Of a stretch of 64,000 nt of DNA, positions 26,610 through 36,198 are shown in pieces. The notes under the pieces are model-generated. The model was not told the DNA's origin. It did no database searches and saw nothing but the letters and a program-made list of their open reading frames with translations. The stretch spans positions 558,001 to 622,000 of the forward strand of contig CAXXSG010000013.1 of the NCBI GenBank assembly GCA_963665915.2. Direction: 5' to 3'. A program made the translations under genes and the position numbers. Numbering within the stretch: the first letter of the stretch is position 1; each line of letters begins with the position of its first letter. The DNA is from JAFGRU01 sp963665915 (GTDB lineage: Bacteria > Desulfobacterota > Desulfuromonadia > Desulfuromonadales > JAAYDE01).

Positions 26610-26779
26610 CTGAAAAATTCGAGGGGGCGGAGGTTTTTGCAGAAAAAATCGGTTTTTTTAACAAAGATAATCTTTTTTGAACAATTATTTTTTGTAGTAT
26701 ACTTTTTAAGCAACAGTGATTTATCTGATTGATGTTTTACCTGAAGTGTTGTAGCAGTTCTTTTAAAATTGGAGGAAAT

Positions 26780-26959
26780 ATGCGCGGTAACCACGTTGGC
26801 AAGCGCTCAATGCGCAATGGTTTTCCTGCTCGGGATCTGTCCTGGGAGGATGTTCATATTGATGGATTTGGAACAATGACCATCTGCCGGTATTGCGGAA
26901 ATGCCATTGAAGTGGGACATGCTGCTTCCTGTCCGGTGTGCAACCGGAAGCAACACTGA
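26780..26959 (+). CDS. Small zinc-ribbon protein
   Basis: A 59-residue protein starting at the ATG after a perfect GGAGG site. The C-terminal part carries two C-x2-C knuckles (ICRYCGNAI and SCPVCNRK), enough to bind one zinc, and a histidine end. The N-terminal half is basic (RGNHVGKRSMRNGFPARD). No known family is recognised. A nucleic-acid or protein-binding role is usual for such ribbons but unproven here. A possible in-frame upstream start at 26729 has no ribosome site. Confidence 0.72.
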   Translation: MRGNHVGKRSMRNGFPARDLSWEDVHIDGFGTMTICRYCGNAIEVGHAASCPVCNRKQH

Positions 26960-27264
26960 TTCTTTCACTCGGTTTGTCGGTCTCTCCGGTCCGGCAAGCG
27001 TCACCAGCCACGGGTTTATTCCTTTTTTAACCCGTCCCGAAAACTTTCACCTCGAATAATTTAACAAACAGCGTTTGATCAGCAGTTCTCCAAAATTCAA
27101 ATTCTGAAAAAAATATCTTGAAAATCTATTTTGCTTTTCTCTAGAACACCAATCTGAATCCCAAAAGCTTGAAGTTTCAAGAAAATTTTCCGATTTGAAG
27201 CTGTGTCACAAAACCGGGATAAGCTATTGTTTTATAAAAAAGTCTTTTATTTCTATTATGACAT
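26960..27264. other. 305-bp intergenic region between convergent genes
   Basis: Between the zinc-ribbon gene and the sirtuin gene. AT-rich, with no hairpin of terminator quality and no gene that I can support. Confidence 0.45.
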
Positions 27265-28038
27265 CTATCTGGTTTTAAGCTGTTTAACAATGCGGCTCAT
27301 GACTTCTCCTGCGCTTTCGCTGAAGAAAAGATCCGCCAGGTGATCATAGGGGGTGGCGGTTCGGTTGATAAAAATAATTTTGGCACCGTTCTCATAAGCT
27401 GCCGGCGGAATCGACGCTGCGGGATGAACCTCGAGGGATGAGCCGATCATCAGAAGAAGGTCGCATTTACCGGCCAGCCCAAATGCCTCGGCCATGACAT
27501 CCTGCGGCATGGCCTGACCGAAAGAGACCGTGTCCGGTTTGATCAGACCGGGACAGGCGTCACAATGGGGGTCCAGGTTACCCTCTTCCAGCCATTTCTG
27601 AACAGGTTCGATAGGCCACTGTTTCCCGCAGCTCATACAGGAAGCGGTGCGGTTGGTTCCGTGCAGTTCCAGGACCTTGGAACTTCCCGCATCCAGGTGG
27701 AGCCCATCGATATTCTGAGTAATCACCGCTTCCATTTTTCCCATTCGTTCCAGGTCCCCCAGGGCCAGGTGGGCTTTGTTGGGTCGTGCACTGAGAAGCT
27801 CGGGAATCAACTCCCTGCGCATCGCCCAATATTCCTTTCTCCCCTCCGAACTTTCAATAAACTCCTGATAAGTCACCATCCGAAAGCGGGACCAGAGTCC
27901 GCCGGGGCTCCGAAAATCGGAAAGCCCGGATTCCGTGGATATCCCCGCCCCGGTAAAAGTCACGACGCGTTCAGCCTTTTGAAACAGCTGAACCGCTTTT
28001 GCAATTCTCTCGGCCAATGGCTCTTCCATTGTTTTCAT
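27265..28038 (-). CDS. cobB: SIR2 family NAD-dependent protein deacylase
   Basis: A 257-residue sirtuin that should remove acyl groups from lysine using NAD. Visible motifs: GAGISTESGLSDFRSPGGLW (NAD loop), TQNIDGLH (catalytic asparagine and aspartate), LELHGTN with the catalytic histidine, and the zinc site made by CMSCGKQW and CDACPG. The active-site face lacks the Tyr-x2-Arg pair in plain form in the part I checked, so acyl preference is not assigned. GGAG precedes the ATG. Monocistronic. Confidence 0.92.
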   Translation of the reverse strand: MKTMEEPLAERIAKAVQLFQKAERVVTFTGAGISTESGLSDFRSPGGLWSRFRMVTYQEFIESSEGRKEYWAMRRELIPELLSARPNKAHLALGDLERMGKMEAVITQNIDGLHLDAGSSKVLELHGTNRTASCMSCGKQWPIEPVQKWLEEGNLDPHCDACPGLIKPDTVSFGQAMPQDVMAEAFGLAGKCDLLLMIGSSLEVHPAASIPPAAYENGAKIIFINRTATPYDHLADLFFSESAGEVMSRIVKQLKTR

Positions 28039-28449
28039 TTCAAGCGCTCCACGAAATGGGCTTTGAACCCGTCATGCTTTTCCTCTGTTGGGAAATAACC
28101 CGCCTTCAATCAAGGGTGAGGTTCAATTCTAACAGAGTGAATCCTGCTCCGGGCAAAACCCCGGGAACATTTCTCTAATCGTTATTTAATTCGTTTCTAA
28201 GCGGAAGATAACAATGGCAGCCATAATCTTAAACAGTTTTTCTATCAGGCAGAGCGGTTGGGAAAATTGTGTTCTAGGAGATTTGCGGAAAGGAAGAGAA
28301 AGATACCCCAACGGAAAACAGCAAGTTATTCAAGAAAGGAGGCAGCAAACTAGGAGAAAGCGAAGGGGCTGGAAAAAATTTAAGTTAACACACCACCGGG
28401 AAAGAAATGTTGTTATCATTTTTTATCAGAACCTAAGGAGGGATGCACA
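28039..28449. other. 411-bp region between divergent genes
   Basis: Between the sirtuin gene (minus) and the alkaline phosphatase gene (plus). I looked for a PHO-box-like pair of CTGTCAT repeats and did not find one. A 79-codon frame at 28214-28453 has an ordinary-looking but very basic product, lacks a ribosome site and overlaps the next gene, so it is left out. Confidence 0.45.
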
Positions 28450-29655
28450 ATGAAAAAAATCAGTTCTATTGCATTTTGCACGTTTTTAGCCGCTGCCTTG
28501 GCCACCTCACCCGCTGTAGCCAAAAAATTCCATCATCGCTGGAAGCCCAAAAAGAACATCATTTTCATGGTTCCCGATGGTATGGGGCTTTCCAACACCA
28601 CCGCCGCCCGTATTTTCAAAAACGGTCCCAACGGCGACCACCTCAATTTTGAAACCCTGGACAACATCGGTTACCAGAGCACCCATTCTGCCAACAGTAC
28701 TGTCACCGATTCCGCTGCTGCCGCATCCGCCTGGGCCGTAGGCGAAAAATTCAACAACGGTGAAATTTCCTGTCATGATGATGACTTCGATGGCGTATGC
28801 GATAGTGAGCCGGCACCTACCATTCTGGATATTGCCCAGTCCAAGGGTATGGCTACAGGTCTGGTGGCCACATCCGACATTACCCATGCAACACCGGCCG
28901 CCTTTGGCGCCACTGTACACAACCGTAAATGTGAAGAGGAGATTGCACGTCAATATCTCGCCCGCGATATTGATGTTCTTCTTGGCGGCGGCATCGCGGC
29001 TAACCGCAGCAACTGCAAACTGACCCCCTCGGCGTCGGACTTTGTGACCACTTTGTTGGACCAATATACCACTGCCGGCTATGCCGTCGTAAATACCGAA
29101 GGGGACATGAACGCGGAAGTCAATGGAGGTGTCGAAAGGCTGCTGGGACTCTTCAAGTCAGGCGGCAAGACCCAGGAACTTTTCCGTGTCGATCCGACCA
29201 ATGTTTATCCGGATGGTGAACCCACCCTGGCCGAAATGACTGCAGCTGCTCTCGACATTCTTGAAAAAGATGAAGACGGTCTTTTCCTCATGGTTGAAGG
29301 TTCACAAATCGATTGGGCAGATCACGCCCATGATGTAACAGGTCAAATTGCTGAGACTATTGGCTTTGACGCCGCGGTTCAAGTTGTTCTCGACTGGGTT
29401 AATGCCAAGCCCATGAGAAGATTCACCACTCAAATCATCGTTGTGGCAGATCATGATTGCGGCGGTTTTGCCATCAATGGTCCCTACGGCACCCTTTCTG
29501 AAACTGGTGACATCATTGAAGGCGCTTTTACCAGTGGCGACCACACCGCGGTTGACACCATCGTTTACAGCCAGGGTCCCCTGACCTGGGAACTGAACAA
29601 AGCTATGGACAACACGGACATTTACGATGTGATGGAAAAATATCTCAAATACTGA
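28450..29655 (+). CDS. Alkaline phosphatase
   Basis: A 401-residue secreted phosphomonoesterase of the PhoA superfamily. The signal peptide ends near AVAKKF (about residue 26). MVPDGMGLSN gives the first metal aspartate, VTDSAAAASAWA the phosphorylated serine, and HATPAAFGATVHNR, EGSQIDWADHAHD and VADHDCGGF the remaining metal ligands. An insertion CHDDDFDGVCD between two cysteines matches the DxDxDG calcium loop, which suggests bound calcium. AAGGAGG precedes the ATG, and a terminator follows at 29676. Phosphate control is likely by analogy, but no PHO box was seen. Confidence 0.92.
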   Translation: MKKISSIAFCTFLAAALATSPAVAKKFHHRWKPKKNIIFMVPDGMGLSNTTAARIFKNGPNGDHLNFETLDNIGYQSTHSANSTVTDSAAAASAWAVGEKFNNGEISCHDDDFDGVCDSEPAPTILDIAQSKGMATGLVATSDITHATPAAFGATVHNRKCEEEIARQYLARDIDVLLGGGIAANRSNCKLTPSASDFVTTLLDQYTTAGYAVVNTEGDMNAEVNGGVERLLGLFKSGGKTQELFRVDPTNVYPDGEPTLAEMTAAALDILEKDEDGLFLMVEGSQIDWADHAHDVTGQIAETIGFDAAVQVVLDWVNAKPMRRFTTQIIVVADHDCGGFAINGPYGTLSETGDIIEGAFTSGDHTAVDTIVYSQGPLTWELNKAMDNTDIYDVMEKYLKY

Positions 29656-29675
29656 TCCAGCTTTCCATCTGCATG

Positions 29676-29710
29676 AAAAGGCAGGGGACTCAGGTTCCCT
29701 GCCTTTTTTT
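29676..29710 (+). terminator. Rho-independent terminator of the phosphatase gene
   Basis: AAAGGCAGGGGA and TTCCCTGCCTTT pair with a short loop and end in a T run of seven. It starts 21 bases after the phosphatase stop codon. Confidence 0.9.
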
Positions 29711-29844
29711 GTGGCATCTTCAGAGATGAAACGCTGATTTCACATTTCAATATAAACGGGGTAGGAAATTTAAGGTATTATAGTTCAAAATATGGGGGTA
29801 ATTATGTTTAAATCAGCGATGATCCCCGGGCCCGAAAATCAGTC

Positions 29845-30479
29845 GTGATAAATCCCCTTTTTATCCCTGAAAGTTTATTCATTTCGACTGGGAAATTGGC
29901 TGATGTTTTCGGGCTTCTGAATTTTGAAAGGTCGTTTTTCATGGGGAGCTTTTCATCAACATTGGCGGATTTTTTCGGGCCGGCTTTGACTGTTTTTGTG
30001 GTCATTTTTGTTCTTATACTGGCCAATATATTTCTCAATCGGAAATTGGGCGAGAAAACCGAAAAAATATTTCAGAAACAGCTGATCATGCTTGTTCTGA
30101 CTTTATTCGGAGCCATGATCTTCATCATTTCCTTGCCGATCAGCGATACCCTCAGAGGACAGATCCTCGGCGTTTTCGGGATTCTTGCCAGTGCCACCCT
30201 GGCCTCAGTTCAACGACGTTTCTGGGCAACGCCCTGGCCGGGATTCTTCTCAGGTCGGTACGAAGCTTCAATGTTGGCGATTTTATTCACGTCCAGGATC
30301 AATTCGGGCGTGTCTCCGGCCGCGGCTTGTTTCACATTGAAATCCAGACCGAGGACCGGGATTTGACCACGATCCCTAACCTCTTCCTGGCGACCAACCC
30401 GGTATGGATTGATTTAAATCTCGATAGTATTCAGAAAAAACCTTTTTCCACGAAGGATATTCATGCAAGTTCATCTTGA
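29845..30479 (+). pseudogene. Decayed MscS-type mechanosensitive channel
   Basis: The frame opens with hydrophobic segments (FFGPALTVFVVIFVLILANI, then MLVLTLFGAMIFIISLPI) and reaches ILASATLA, where the family continues LSSTTFLGNALAGI. Here that continuation is in the next frame: one C seems lost at about 30203 (GGCCTCAG instead of GGCCCTCAG). The shifted frame then reads SFNVGDFIHVQDQFGRVSG and TTIPNLFLATNPV, a good MscS beta-domain start, but turns into unrelated sequence and stops at 30479, missing the C-terminal domain. So there are two lesions, a frameshift and a truncation. The antiporter gene begins inside the remnant. Confidence 0.78.
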
Positions 30480-31638
30480 TCCCGCCATGCCAGTTCTTGT
30501 TGGTTCCCTGCTGGGCATTTTGCTGGTGGGCTTGATTCTGGCAAGATTCCGCCAACCCCAGGTGGTCGGCTATATTCTCTCAGGGGTGATTCTGGGACCG
30601 CACGTCTTTGGGGTGGTCAGTGACTCGGTCACTCTCTCTCGTCTGGGATCACAAGGTGTTGTTCTGCTCCTGTTTTTTGTTGGCATGGAAATCTCTCCGC
30701 GCCGCCTGATCGCCAACTGGAAGGTTTCAGTTGGCGGTACCTTTTTCCAGATTCTGATCAGTGTCGGCCTTGTTTGGCTTCTCGGGCACTTGTTTGGGTG
30801 GTCTTTGGGCAGGATTGTGCTGATCGGTTTTGTCATCAGTTTGAGCAGCACCGCCGTGGTGCTCAAACTCCTTCAGGACTGGCGGGAAACGGACTCCGAT
30901 GTGGGACAGGATGTGCTGGGTATCCTGCTGGTACAGGATCTGGCGCTGATTCCAATGATGATCATCCTGGGCCTCATGAGTGAAACCGGAGTCGCCACAG
31001 GGGGGATTGCTCTGCAGGTTATCGGTGGGAGTTTTATTCTGATGTTGATGTTTTTGATCGTCAGGGAGAAGCCGCTTGTTCTGCCCTTTGCAAAATATCT
31101 GAAAAAGGACCATGAAATAGAAGTCTTTTCGGCCCTTCTCATATGCTTGGGGCTGGCCTTTTTGACGGGGCTTTTTCAATTATCTACAGCTCTGGGAGCT
31201 TTTATAGCCGGAATGCTGATTGCCAAAGCAAAGGAGACCCAGTGGGTTCATCAAAGGCTTGAATCGTTCCGGGTGGTTTTTGTCGCCATGTTTTTTGTCT
31301 CTATCGGCATGCTGGTTGATCTTAATTTTTTAATCAGCCATCTGTGGCAGATACTGCTTCTTTTATTGCTTGTGCTGGTCACCAACACATTCATCAATGC
31401 CTGTATTCTGCGCATTTCCGGTGATCCCTGGAAGGATTCCCTTTATGCTGGCGCCATGCTGTCGCAGATCGGTGAGTTCAGTTTTGTTCTGACGGCTATC
31501 GGTTTACAGATCGGCCTTATAACGAATGGCGGCTATCAGATGTCCATAGCCGTGATTTCGCTGTCGCTGTTGTTCAGCCCATTGTGGATTCTGATGGTCA
31601 GGCGTTGGATGAATTTGCCGGCTCAGGTCCCTGGATGA
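30463..31638 (+). CDS. Monovalent cation:proton antiporter, CPA2 family (KefB-like)
   Basis: A 391-residue inner-membrane antiporter core with about 12 helices. The start LVGLILARFRQPQVVGYILS and LGPHVFGVVSDSV, and SLSSTAVVLKLL in the middle, are CPA2 hallmarks shared by KefB/KefC and NhaS3-type proteins. There is no C-terminal TrkA-N nucleotide domain, so ligand gating by glutathione adducts as in KefC is not expected. The ion (K+ or Na+) is unknown. AAGGA precedes the ATG, which lies inside the mscS remnant. Confidence 0.88.
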   Translation: MQVHLDPAMPVLVGSLLGILLVGLILARFRQPQVVGYILSGVILGPHVFGVVSDSVTLSRLGSQGVVLLLFFVGMEISPRRLIANWKVSVGGTFFQILISVGLVWLLGHLFGWSLGRIVLIGFVISLSSTAVVLKLLQDWRETDSDVGQDVLGILLVQDLALIPMMIILGLMSETGVATGGIALQVIGGSFILMLMFLIVREKPLVLPFAKYLKKDHEIEVFSALLICLGLAFLTGLFQLSTALGAFIAGMLIAKAKETQWVHQRLESFRVVFVAMFFVSIGMLVDLNFLISHLWQILLLLLLVLVTNTFINACILRISGDPWKDSLYAGAMLSQIGEFSFVLTAIGLQIGLITNGGYQMSIAVISLSLLFSPLWILMVRRWMNLPAQVPG

Positions 31639-31738
31639 GGCACCTAAAAGATGTCGCTGACATGTAACGAGGGCGTTCCCGTATTCCCGAACAATTGGTG
31701 TACTCCCCCCTTGTTTTTTCCCCGCGAGGAAAGCTGCC

Positions 31739-33237
31739 TCAGGCGCGTCCTGAAAGCCCGGTGATCCCCAGAATCTTGCTGCGGAGTTCTTCTGTCAGCT
31801 GATCTCTGTCGACCCGCCAATCCCAGTTTCCAAAGGCCACTGACGGTCGGTTCATACGTCCCTCCTGCCCCAGACCGAGAAGATCCTGCATGGGAATGAT
31901 GGCCACATCGGCAACGGATGTCATGGCCATGCGGATCATTTCCCAAGGGAGTTCCGAGGGAGAGACTTCTCTTCCCAAATAAGAGAAAAGGCGTCTTTTA
32001 TCCTCTTCCCCGGCGTCGTTCTCGAACCAGCCCCGGACCGTGTTGTTGTCGTGAGTGCCGGTATAGACCACGGCCTTGCGGACATGGTTATGTGGAATGT
32101 AGGGGTTGCGCGGCATACTTTCATCAAAAGCGAAAAGAAGAACCTTCATGCCCGGGAAGTCAAACTGGTGAATCAGCTCCCGAACATCGGGGGTGATGGT
32201 TCCCAGGTCCTCGGCGATGAGAGGAAGCGTTGGAAAACGTTTCAGAAGTGCTTGGAAAAAGTCCGCTCCCGGACCGTCCACCCAGCGGCCGTTAACCGCT
32301 GTCTTTTCGCCGGCGGGGATTTCCCAATAAGCGGAGAATCCTCGAAAATGGTCTATCCGGACGATGTCGGCGACCCTGAAATTCTGCTCAATCCTTTTGA
32401 ACCACCAGGCGTAACCGCTGTTTCTGGAAGCCTCCCAGTCATAGACCGGGTCGCCCCAGAGCTGGCCTGTCGCACTGAAAAAAGTCAGGAGGCACCCCGG
32501 CCACAAACAAGGGGTTTTTGTTGCCGTCAACTTTGAATAGTCCCGGATTGGCCCAGATATCCGCGCTGTCCAACGCGACATAAATCGGCATATCGCCGAT
32601 AATGTGAACGCCTTTCTCGTGGCAGTATTTTCTGAGGGCGGACCATTGGGAGAAGAATAGAAACTGGAGAACCTTTTCCCTTTCCACACTGTTTGCGAGT
32701 TCCACCCGCGCTTTTTCCAGAGCTTCGGGGTGTCTGTCCCTGAGTTTTTCCGGCCACTCCGTCCATAGTTTCCCCTGGAAAAAATCATGAAGTGCGTGAA
32801 AAAGGGAGAAATCCACCAGCCAGGCGGAATTTTCCGTACAGAACTTTTTCATATTCAGGGCTCTTTTCTTTTTTCTCCGTGATTCGGTGAAGAACTTTTT
32901 CGAAAAGCCTGTTTTTATAAACGGTGGCCGCCTGGTAATCGACTCTTGCGGGATCCGGATCGGCGTATCCGTCAAGGTCTTCGGGATCGATCCAGCCCTC
33001 TTCATGGAGAAGTTCGGGACTGATTAGAACAGGGTTGCCGGCAAACGCCGAAGAGCTCCGGTAGGGGGAGCTTCCGGTGCCGGGGTCCGTCGGATTCAAT
33101 GGCAGGATCTGCCAGAAGCTCTGTCCGGTCTCACAGAGGAAATCGACGAAGCGATAAGCTTCCGGACCCAGATCGCCAATCCCGAAAGATGAGGGTAAAG
33201 ATGAAATATGCAGCAGGATACCGCTTCCTCTTCGCAT
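31739..33237 (-). pseudogene. malQ: 4-alpha-glucanotransferase MalQ, two frameshifts
   Basis: MalQ moves maltodextrin segments between glucans and releases glucose. All parts of a full-length protein of about 500 residues are present in three frames. Start: ILLHISSLPSSFGIGDLGPE. Middle: KGVHIIGDMPIYVALDSADI. End: ADIVRIDHFRGFSAYWEIPA with the nucleophile aspartate, PLIAEDLGTITPDV with the acid/base glutamate, and VYTGTHDNNTVRGW. The first shift is an extra A in an A run (plus-strand 32845-32849), the second an extra T in a T run (32478-32483). Removing one base at each restores a continuous family-like reading. Both are homopolymers, so sequencing error is a real alternative to inactivation. 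Last gene of the glucan block. Confidence 0.88.
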
Positions 33238-33266
33238 GTTATCCTTCCTTTCCGATCAACAGAGAT

Positions 33267-33388
33267 GGCGTTGTAAAAACTTCGATCTACTGCGTCGTAG
33301 GGCTTTTTCTGACACTTGACATGCCTTATGTATGCCTTCTGTACCAGAAAAAGCACCACTCCTTGTATATCTTTGTTTTTACTTAGCC
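33267..33388. repeat. Palindromic repeat element between treY and malQ
   Basis: The left arm GGCGTTGTAAAAAC, then GGGCTTTTTCTG, and the right arm CAGAAAAAGCACCAC, then GTTTTTACTTAGCC, are imperfect inverted copies over about 48 bases each, with a spacer near TTGACATGCCTTATG. It can fold into one long hairpin and lies in the 156-bp gap between treY and malQ, so it may reduce expression of malQ. Confidence 0.7.
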
Positions 33389-33393
33389 ATCTT

Positions 33394-36198
33394 TCAGAGT
33401 GTAATGGACTTTTTATGCATTAACAGAGATGTCGGAAAAACGCTGAGGGCTTGTCCAACAGGAATAGTGCCTCTGCATTCCAGGCTTTCCCCGGAAACCT
33501 CTTCGATCCAGGTCCCGGGGGCATTGTCAGGTAATTTAACAACCGTGTCTTTCCACACATCCTCCCCCAGAGGCAGGAGCTCCCGTCCTTCCAGGAGGGC
33601 AACACACAAGCGGGGGACAATGATCAAAGCCCAGCTGTTGTGGTGGTTTCTCGCGAAAGAGATGACGTGATTTTTAAATTTGCCACTGACCTCGAGGGGG
33701 AAATAATCCCCGTTCCGGAACAGGTCAAGGTGTTGATTTCTGGCTCTGAGAGCCCGTTGAATCAGAAAAAGTTTTACCCTACCGTCTTCCTTTTTCTCCA
33801 GCAGTTCCAGACTCTGAGCGGAGGGGCTTTCCGTCGTCTCGAGCAGTGATCTCAGGAGGGATATCCGCTTGCTGAAGTCTACCGGCGCCCGGTTGTCTGG
33901 GTCGACCAGCCGCAAATCCCAGAGTTCCGAACCCTGGTAGAAATCGGGCACACCGGGTGCGGTACTTTTGAGGAGAGTCTGGGACAGAGAATTCAGAATA
34001 CCGAAATGCGCGACCTTTTTCTGGAAAGGAATAAAGGAATCCAGAAAAGGATTTTCCGTCCCGGCATCCAGAAGTTTCTCTGCGAAAGCGGCATAGGCCT
34101 CTTCATATTCCGTGTCCGGTTTCAGCCAGTCGGTGTGGACCTTGGCTTCCCGGACCGCCTTGACAAGATATTCCCTGATTCTTCCGGAAAAGTCAGGGAT
34201 ATCTTCCGGGTCAAAAGGAAAGGCGCCGATCAGGGTCTGGTAGAAAAAATATTCATCGTTGCTGTCTGGAGTTTTACTCCCCCGGATCTTGCCTTTCTTG
34301 CCGGCATTCAATTTTTTCCAGGTTCGAACACGGTTTTCCCATTCCTCCGGCATTTCCGAAAGGACATTGAGCCTGGCCCTTACATCCTCGCCTCTTTTGG
34401 TATCGTGAGTTGATGTTGTGAGCAGGGAATGCGGGAAATTCAGGGCTCTCTTGCTGTTGAAATCGTGGAATTGTGCCACCGGAATGCCGAACAGGTCCGG
34501 ATGACCGCCCACCTCATTCAGGGAAATGAACCGGTTGAAGACATAGAGGAAAGTATCTTCGAAACCTTTTGCGATCAGGGGGCCGGTCAGCTGTTGAAAC
34601 TGCATCACGAACTCCACCGCCGGTCTTTTTTCTTCGGTGGGCAGTTTTTCACCAAACGCCATCTGCATGAACTTTTCAATGAACCTCAATTCGTACATGA
34701 GGCCCTGATTTTCCCGCAGTGCGTCCTCCACTGCAGACTTTAAATAATCCAGGTCGGCCGGGCGAGCGCTCTCGCAATTGACGTAGGTCCGGTAGACCGG
34801 AAATTGGGCCATGACTTCCACCAGAGCCCTTTTCAGGCCATACAGGGTAATGTCTCGACCATAACGATCCCGGCTCGAAATACTTTTCAGGTAACGGGCC
34901 AGGTTGTCAATGTTTCCTGCCAGATGTTTGCCGCTGATCAGTCTTTTCTTGTCCAACTGGGTTTTGTGATACGGGATCTGTCCTTCGGTGAACCTGGCAT
35001 AGAACTTTTCAAATCCGGCCTCATTTGTATTGTCCACGAGTACGCCGTTGACGTGGTTGAGGAACTCATAGCCGGTGGTTCCCTGGACTGGCCAGAAGAG
35101 GGGCAGTTCCTCTCCGTCGGCGAGAATTTTTTCAACCACGATGTAGTTTTCCGGGTACTTTTCTCTCAACTGTTCCAAATAGACGGAAGGATCGTAAAGT
35201 CCGTCCACGTGATCTACCCTGAGCCCGGCGAATTTGCCTTCATTCATGAACCTGAATATCAGCTTGTGGCTTTCGTCGAAAATCTCCTGGTCTTCCACCC
35301 GTACCGAAATCAATTCGTTGATGGTGAAAAACCGACGGTAATTGATTTCCTCGTTGGCAAACTTCCAGAAGGAGAGCCGAAAGGTCTGTTCGGAAAGCAA
35401 TGTATCCAGAAGATCGAAGCTGTGAGGCTCCCCTGGCGTTCCGTTGAAAATTTCCAGGTTCCGGTCAAGGAACTGCCTGATGAGCGGATTGCTTTCATAG
35501 AGGTGCCAGAGCAAAGCCTTCACATAAATGATCTGGTTGCCACGGGGCGTGAATTCTGCCGGTTTTCTGGGGAAAGAATGGACCGCGCCCAGGTACTTGA
35601 TGAAATCGGGGTCGGCTTGTCCCATCTTTTCTTCCAACCTCTGAAGATCATGGGTGAAAAAAGCGAGGTAGGAATCGATCCGCAGCGGAAGCCGAAGGTC
35701 ATAGTAGTTGATCGAAAGTCCCTGGGGATCGAATTGCAGCTTGATTTCACCGCCTTCCAGGCATTCACTGTAAAATTTTCCCAGAAAGGGTGCGAGGACT
35801 TTTCCCCTGATGCTCTCCGAGGGGTGATCCCAGTCGATATCGAAATAGCTGGAATACGAGGATCCACGGCCGTTTTCCAGCAGGGTCATGAGCATCCGGT
35901 TGTCCCGGTCGAAGGCCATGTGGTTGGGAACAATATCCTGCAGCCAGGAAAGGCCCAGGGTTTGGACCTCTCGGATGAGTTCCTCAAAATCCTGCGGGGT
36001 CCCGAGTTCGTCATTCAATGCGTTGGGATCGATGATATCGTACCCGTGAGTGCTTCCTTTGCGGGCTTTGAAAATCGGAGAAGCGTAGATATCCGAGATC
36101 CCGAGATCAGACAGGTAGTGGAGGATGAGGGCGGCGTCCCTGAAGCTGAAGGAGGGGGAAAACTGGATGCGATAGGTTGAGCAGGGGATGTGCATCAA
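33394..36198 (-). CDS. treY: Malto-oligosyltrehalose synthase TreY
   Basis: TreY turns the reducing-end linkage of a malto-oligosaccharide into alpha-1,1, making maltooligosyl trehalose for TreZ. The 934-residue length and GH13 motifs fit: STYRIQFSPSFSFRDAA and YASPIFKARKGSTHGYD at the N terminus, DIVPNHMAF, GLRVDHVDGLYDP with the nucleophile, and YIVVEKILADGEELP with the acid/base; LTTSTHDTKRGEDVRARL is a TreY hallmark. Intact, no frameshift. Its ATG overlaps the GH57 stop by 4 bp. Cytoplasmic. Confidence 0.95.
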   Translation of the reverse strand: MMHIPCSTYRIQFSPSFSFRDAALILHYLSDLGISDIYASPIFKARKGSTHGYDIIDPNALNDELGTPQDFEELIREVQTLGLSWLQDIVPNHMAFDRDNRMLMTLLENGRGSSYSSYFDIDWDHPSESIRGKVLAPFLGKFYSECLEGGEIKLQFDPQGLSINYYDLRLPLRIDSYLAFFTHDLQRLEEKMGQADPDFIKYLGAVHSFPRKPAEFTPRGNQIIYVKALLWHLYESNPLIRQFLDRNLEIFNGTPGEPHSFDLLDTLLSEQTFRLSFWKFANEEINYRRFFTINELISVRVEDQEIFDESHKLIFRFMNEGKFAGLRVDHVDGLYDPSVYLEQLREKYPENYIVVEKILADGEELPLFWPVQGTTGYEFLNHVNGVLVDNTNEAGFEKFYARFTEGQIPYHKTQLDKKRLISGKHLAGNIDNLARYLKSISSRDRYGRDITLYGLKRALVEVMAQFPVYRTYVNCESARPADLDYLKSAVEDALRENQGLMYELRFIEKFMQMAFGEKLPTEEKRPAVEFVMQFQQLTGPLIAKGFEDTFLYVFNRFISLNEVGGHPDLFGIPVAQFHDFNSKRALNFPHSLLTTSTHDTKRGEDVRARLNVLSEMPEEWENRVRTWKKLNAGKKGKIRGSKTPDSNDEYFFYQTLIGAFPFDPEDIPDFSGRIREYLVKAVREAKVHTDWLKPDTEYEEAYAAFAEKLLDAGTENPFLDSFIPFQKKVAHFGILNSLSQTLLKSTAPGVPDFYQGSELWDLRLVDPDNRAPVDFSKRISLLRSLLETTESPSAQSLELLEKKEDGRVKLFLIQRALRARNQHLDLFRNGDYFPLEVSGKFKNHVISFARNHHNSWALIIVPRLCVALLEGRELLPLGEDVWKDTVVKLPDNAPGTWIEEVSGESLECRGTIPVGQALSVFPTSLLMHKKSITL

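Noticed and set aside
28214..28453. 79-codon frame upstream of the phosphatase gene
   Set aside because: Very basic product, no ribosome site, overlaps the phosphatase start; likely chance.
34804..36180. 458-codon open frame on the plus strand opposite treY
   Set aside because: It lies wholly antisense to an intact, well-matched TreY and has no ribosome site or family features; GC-rich codon bias opens such frames.
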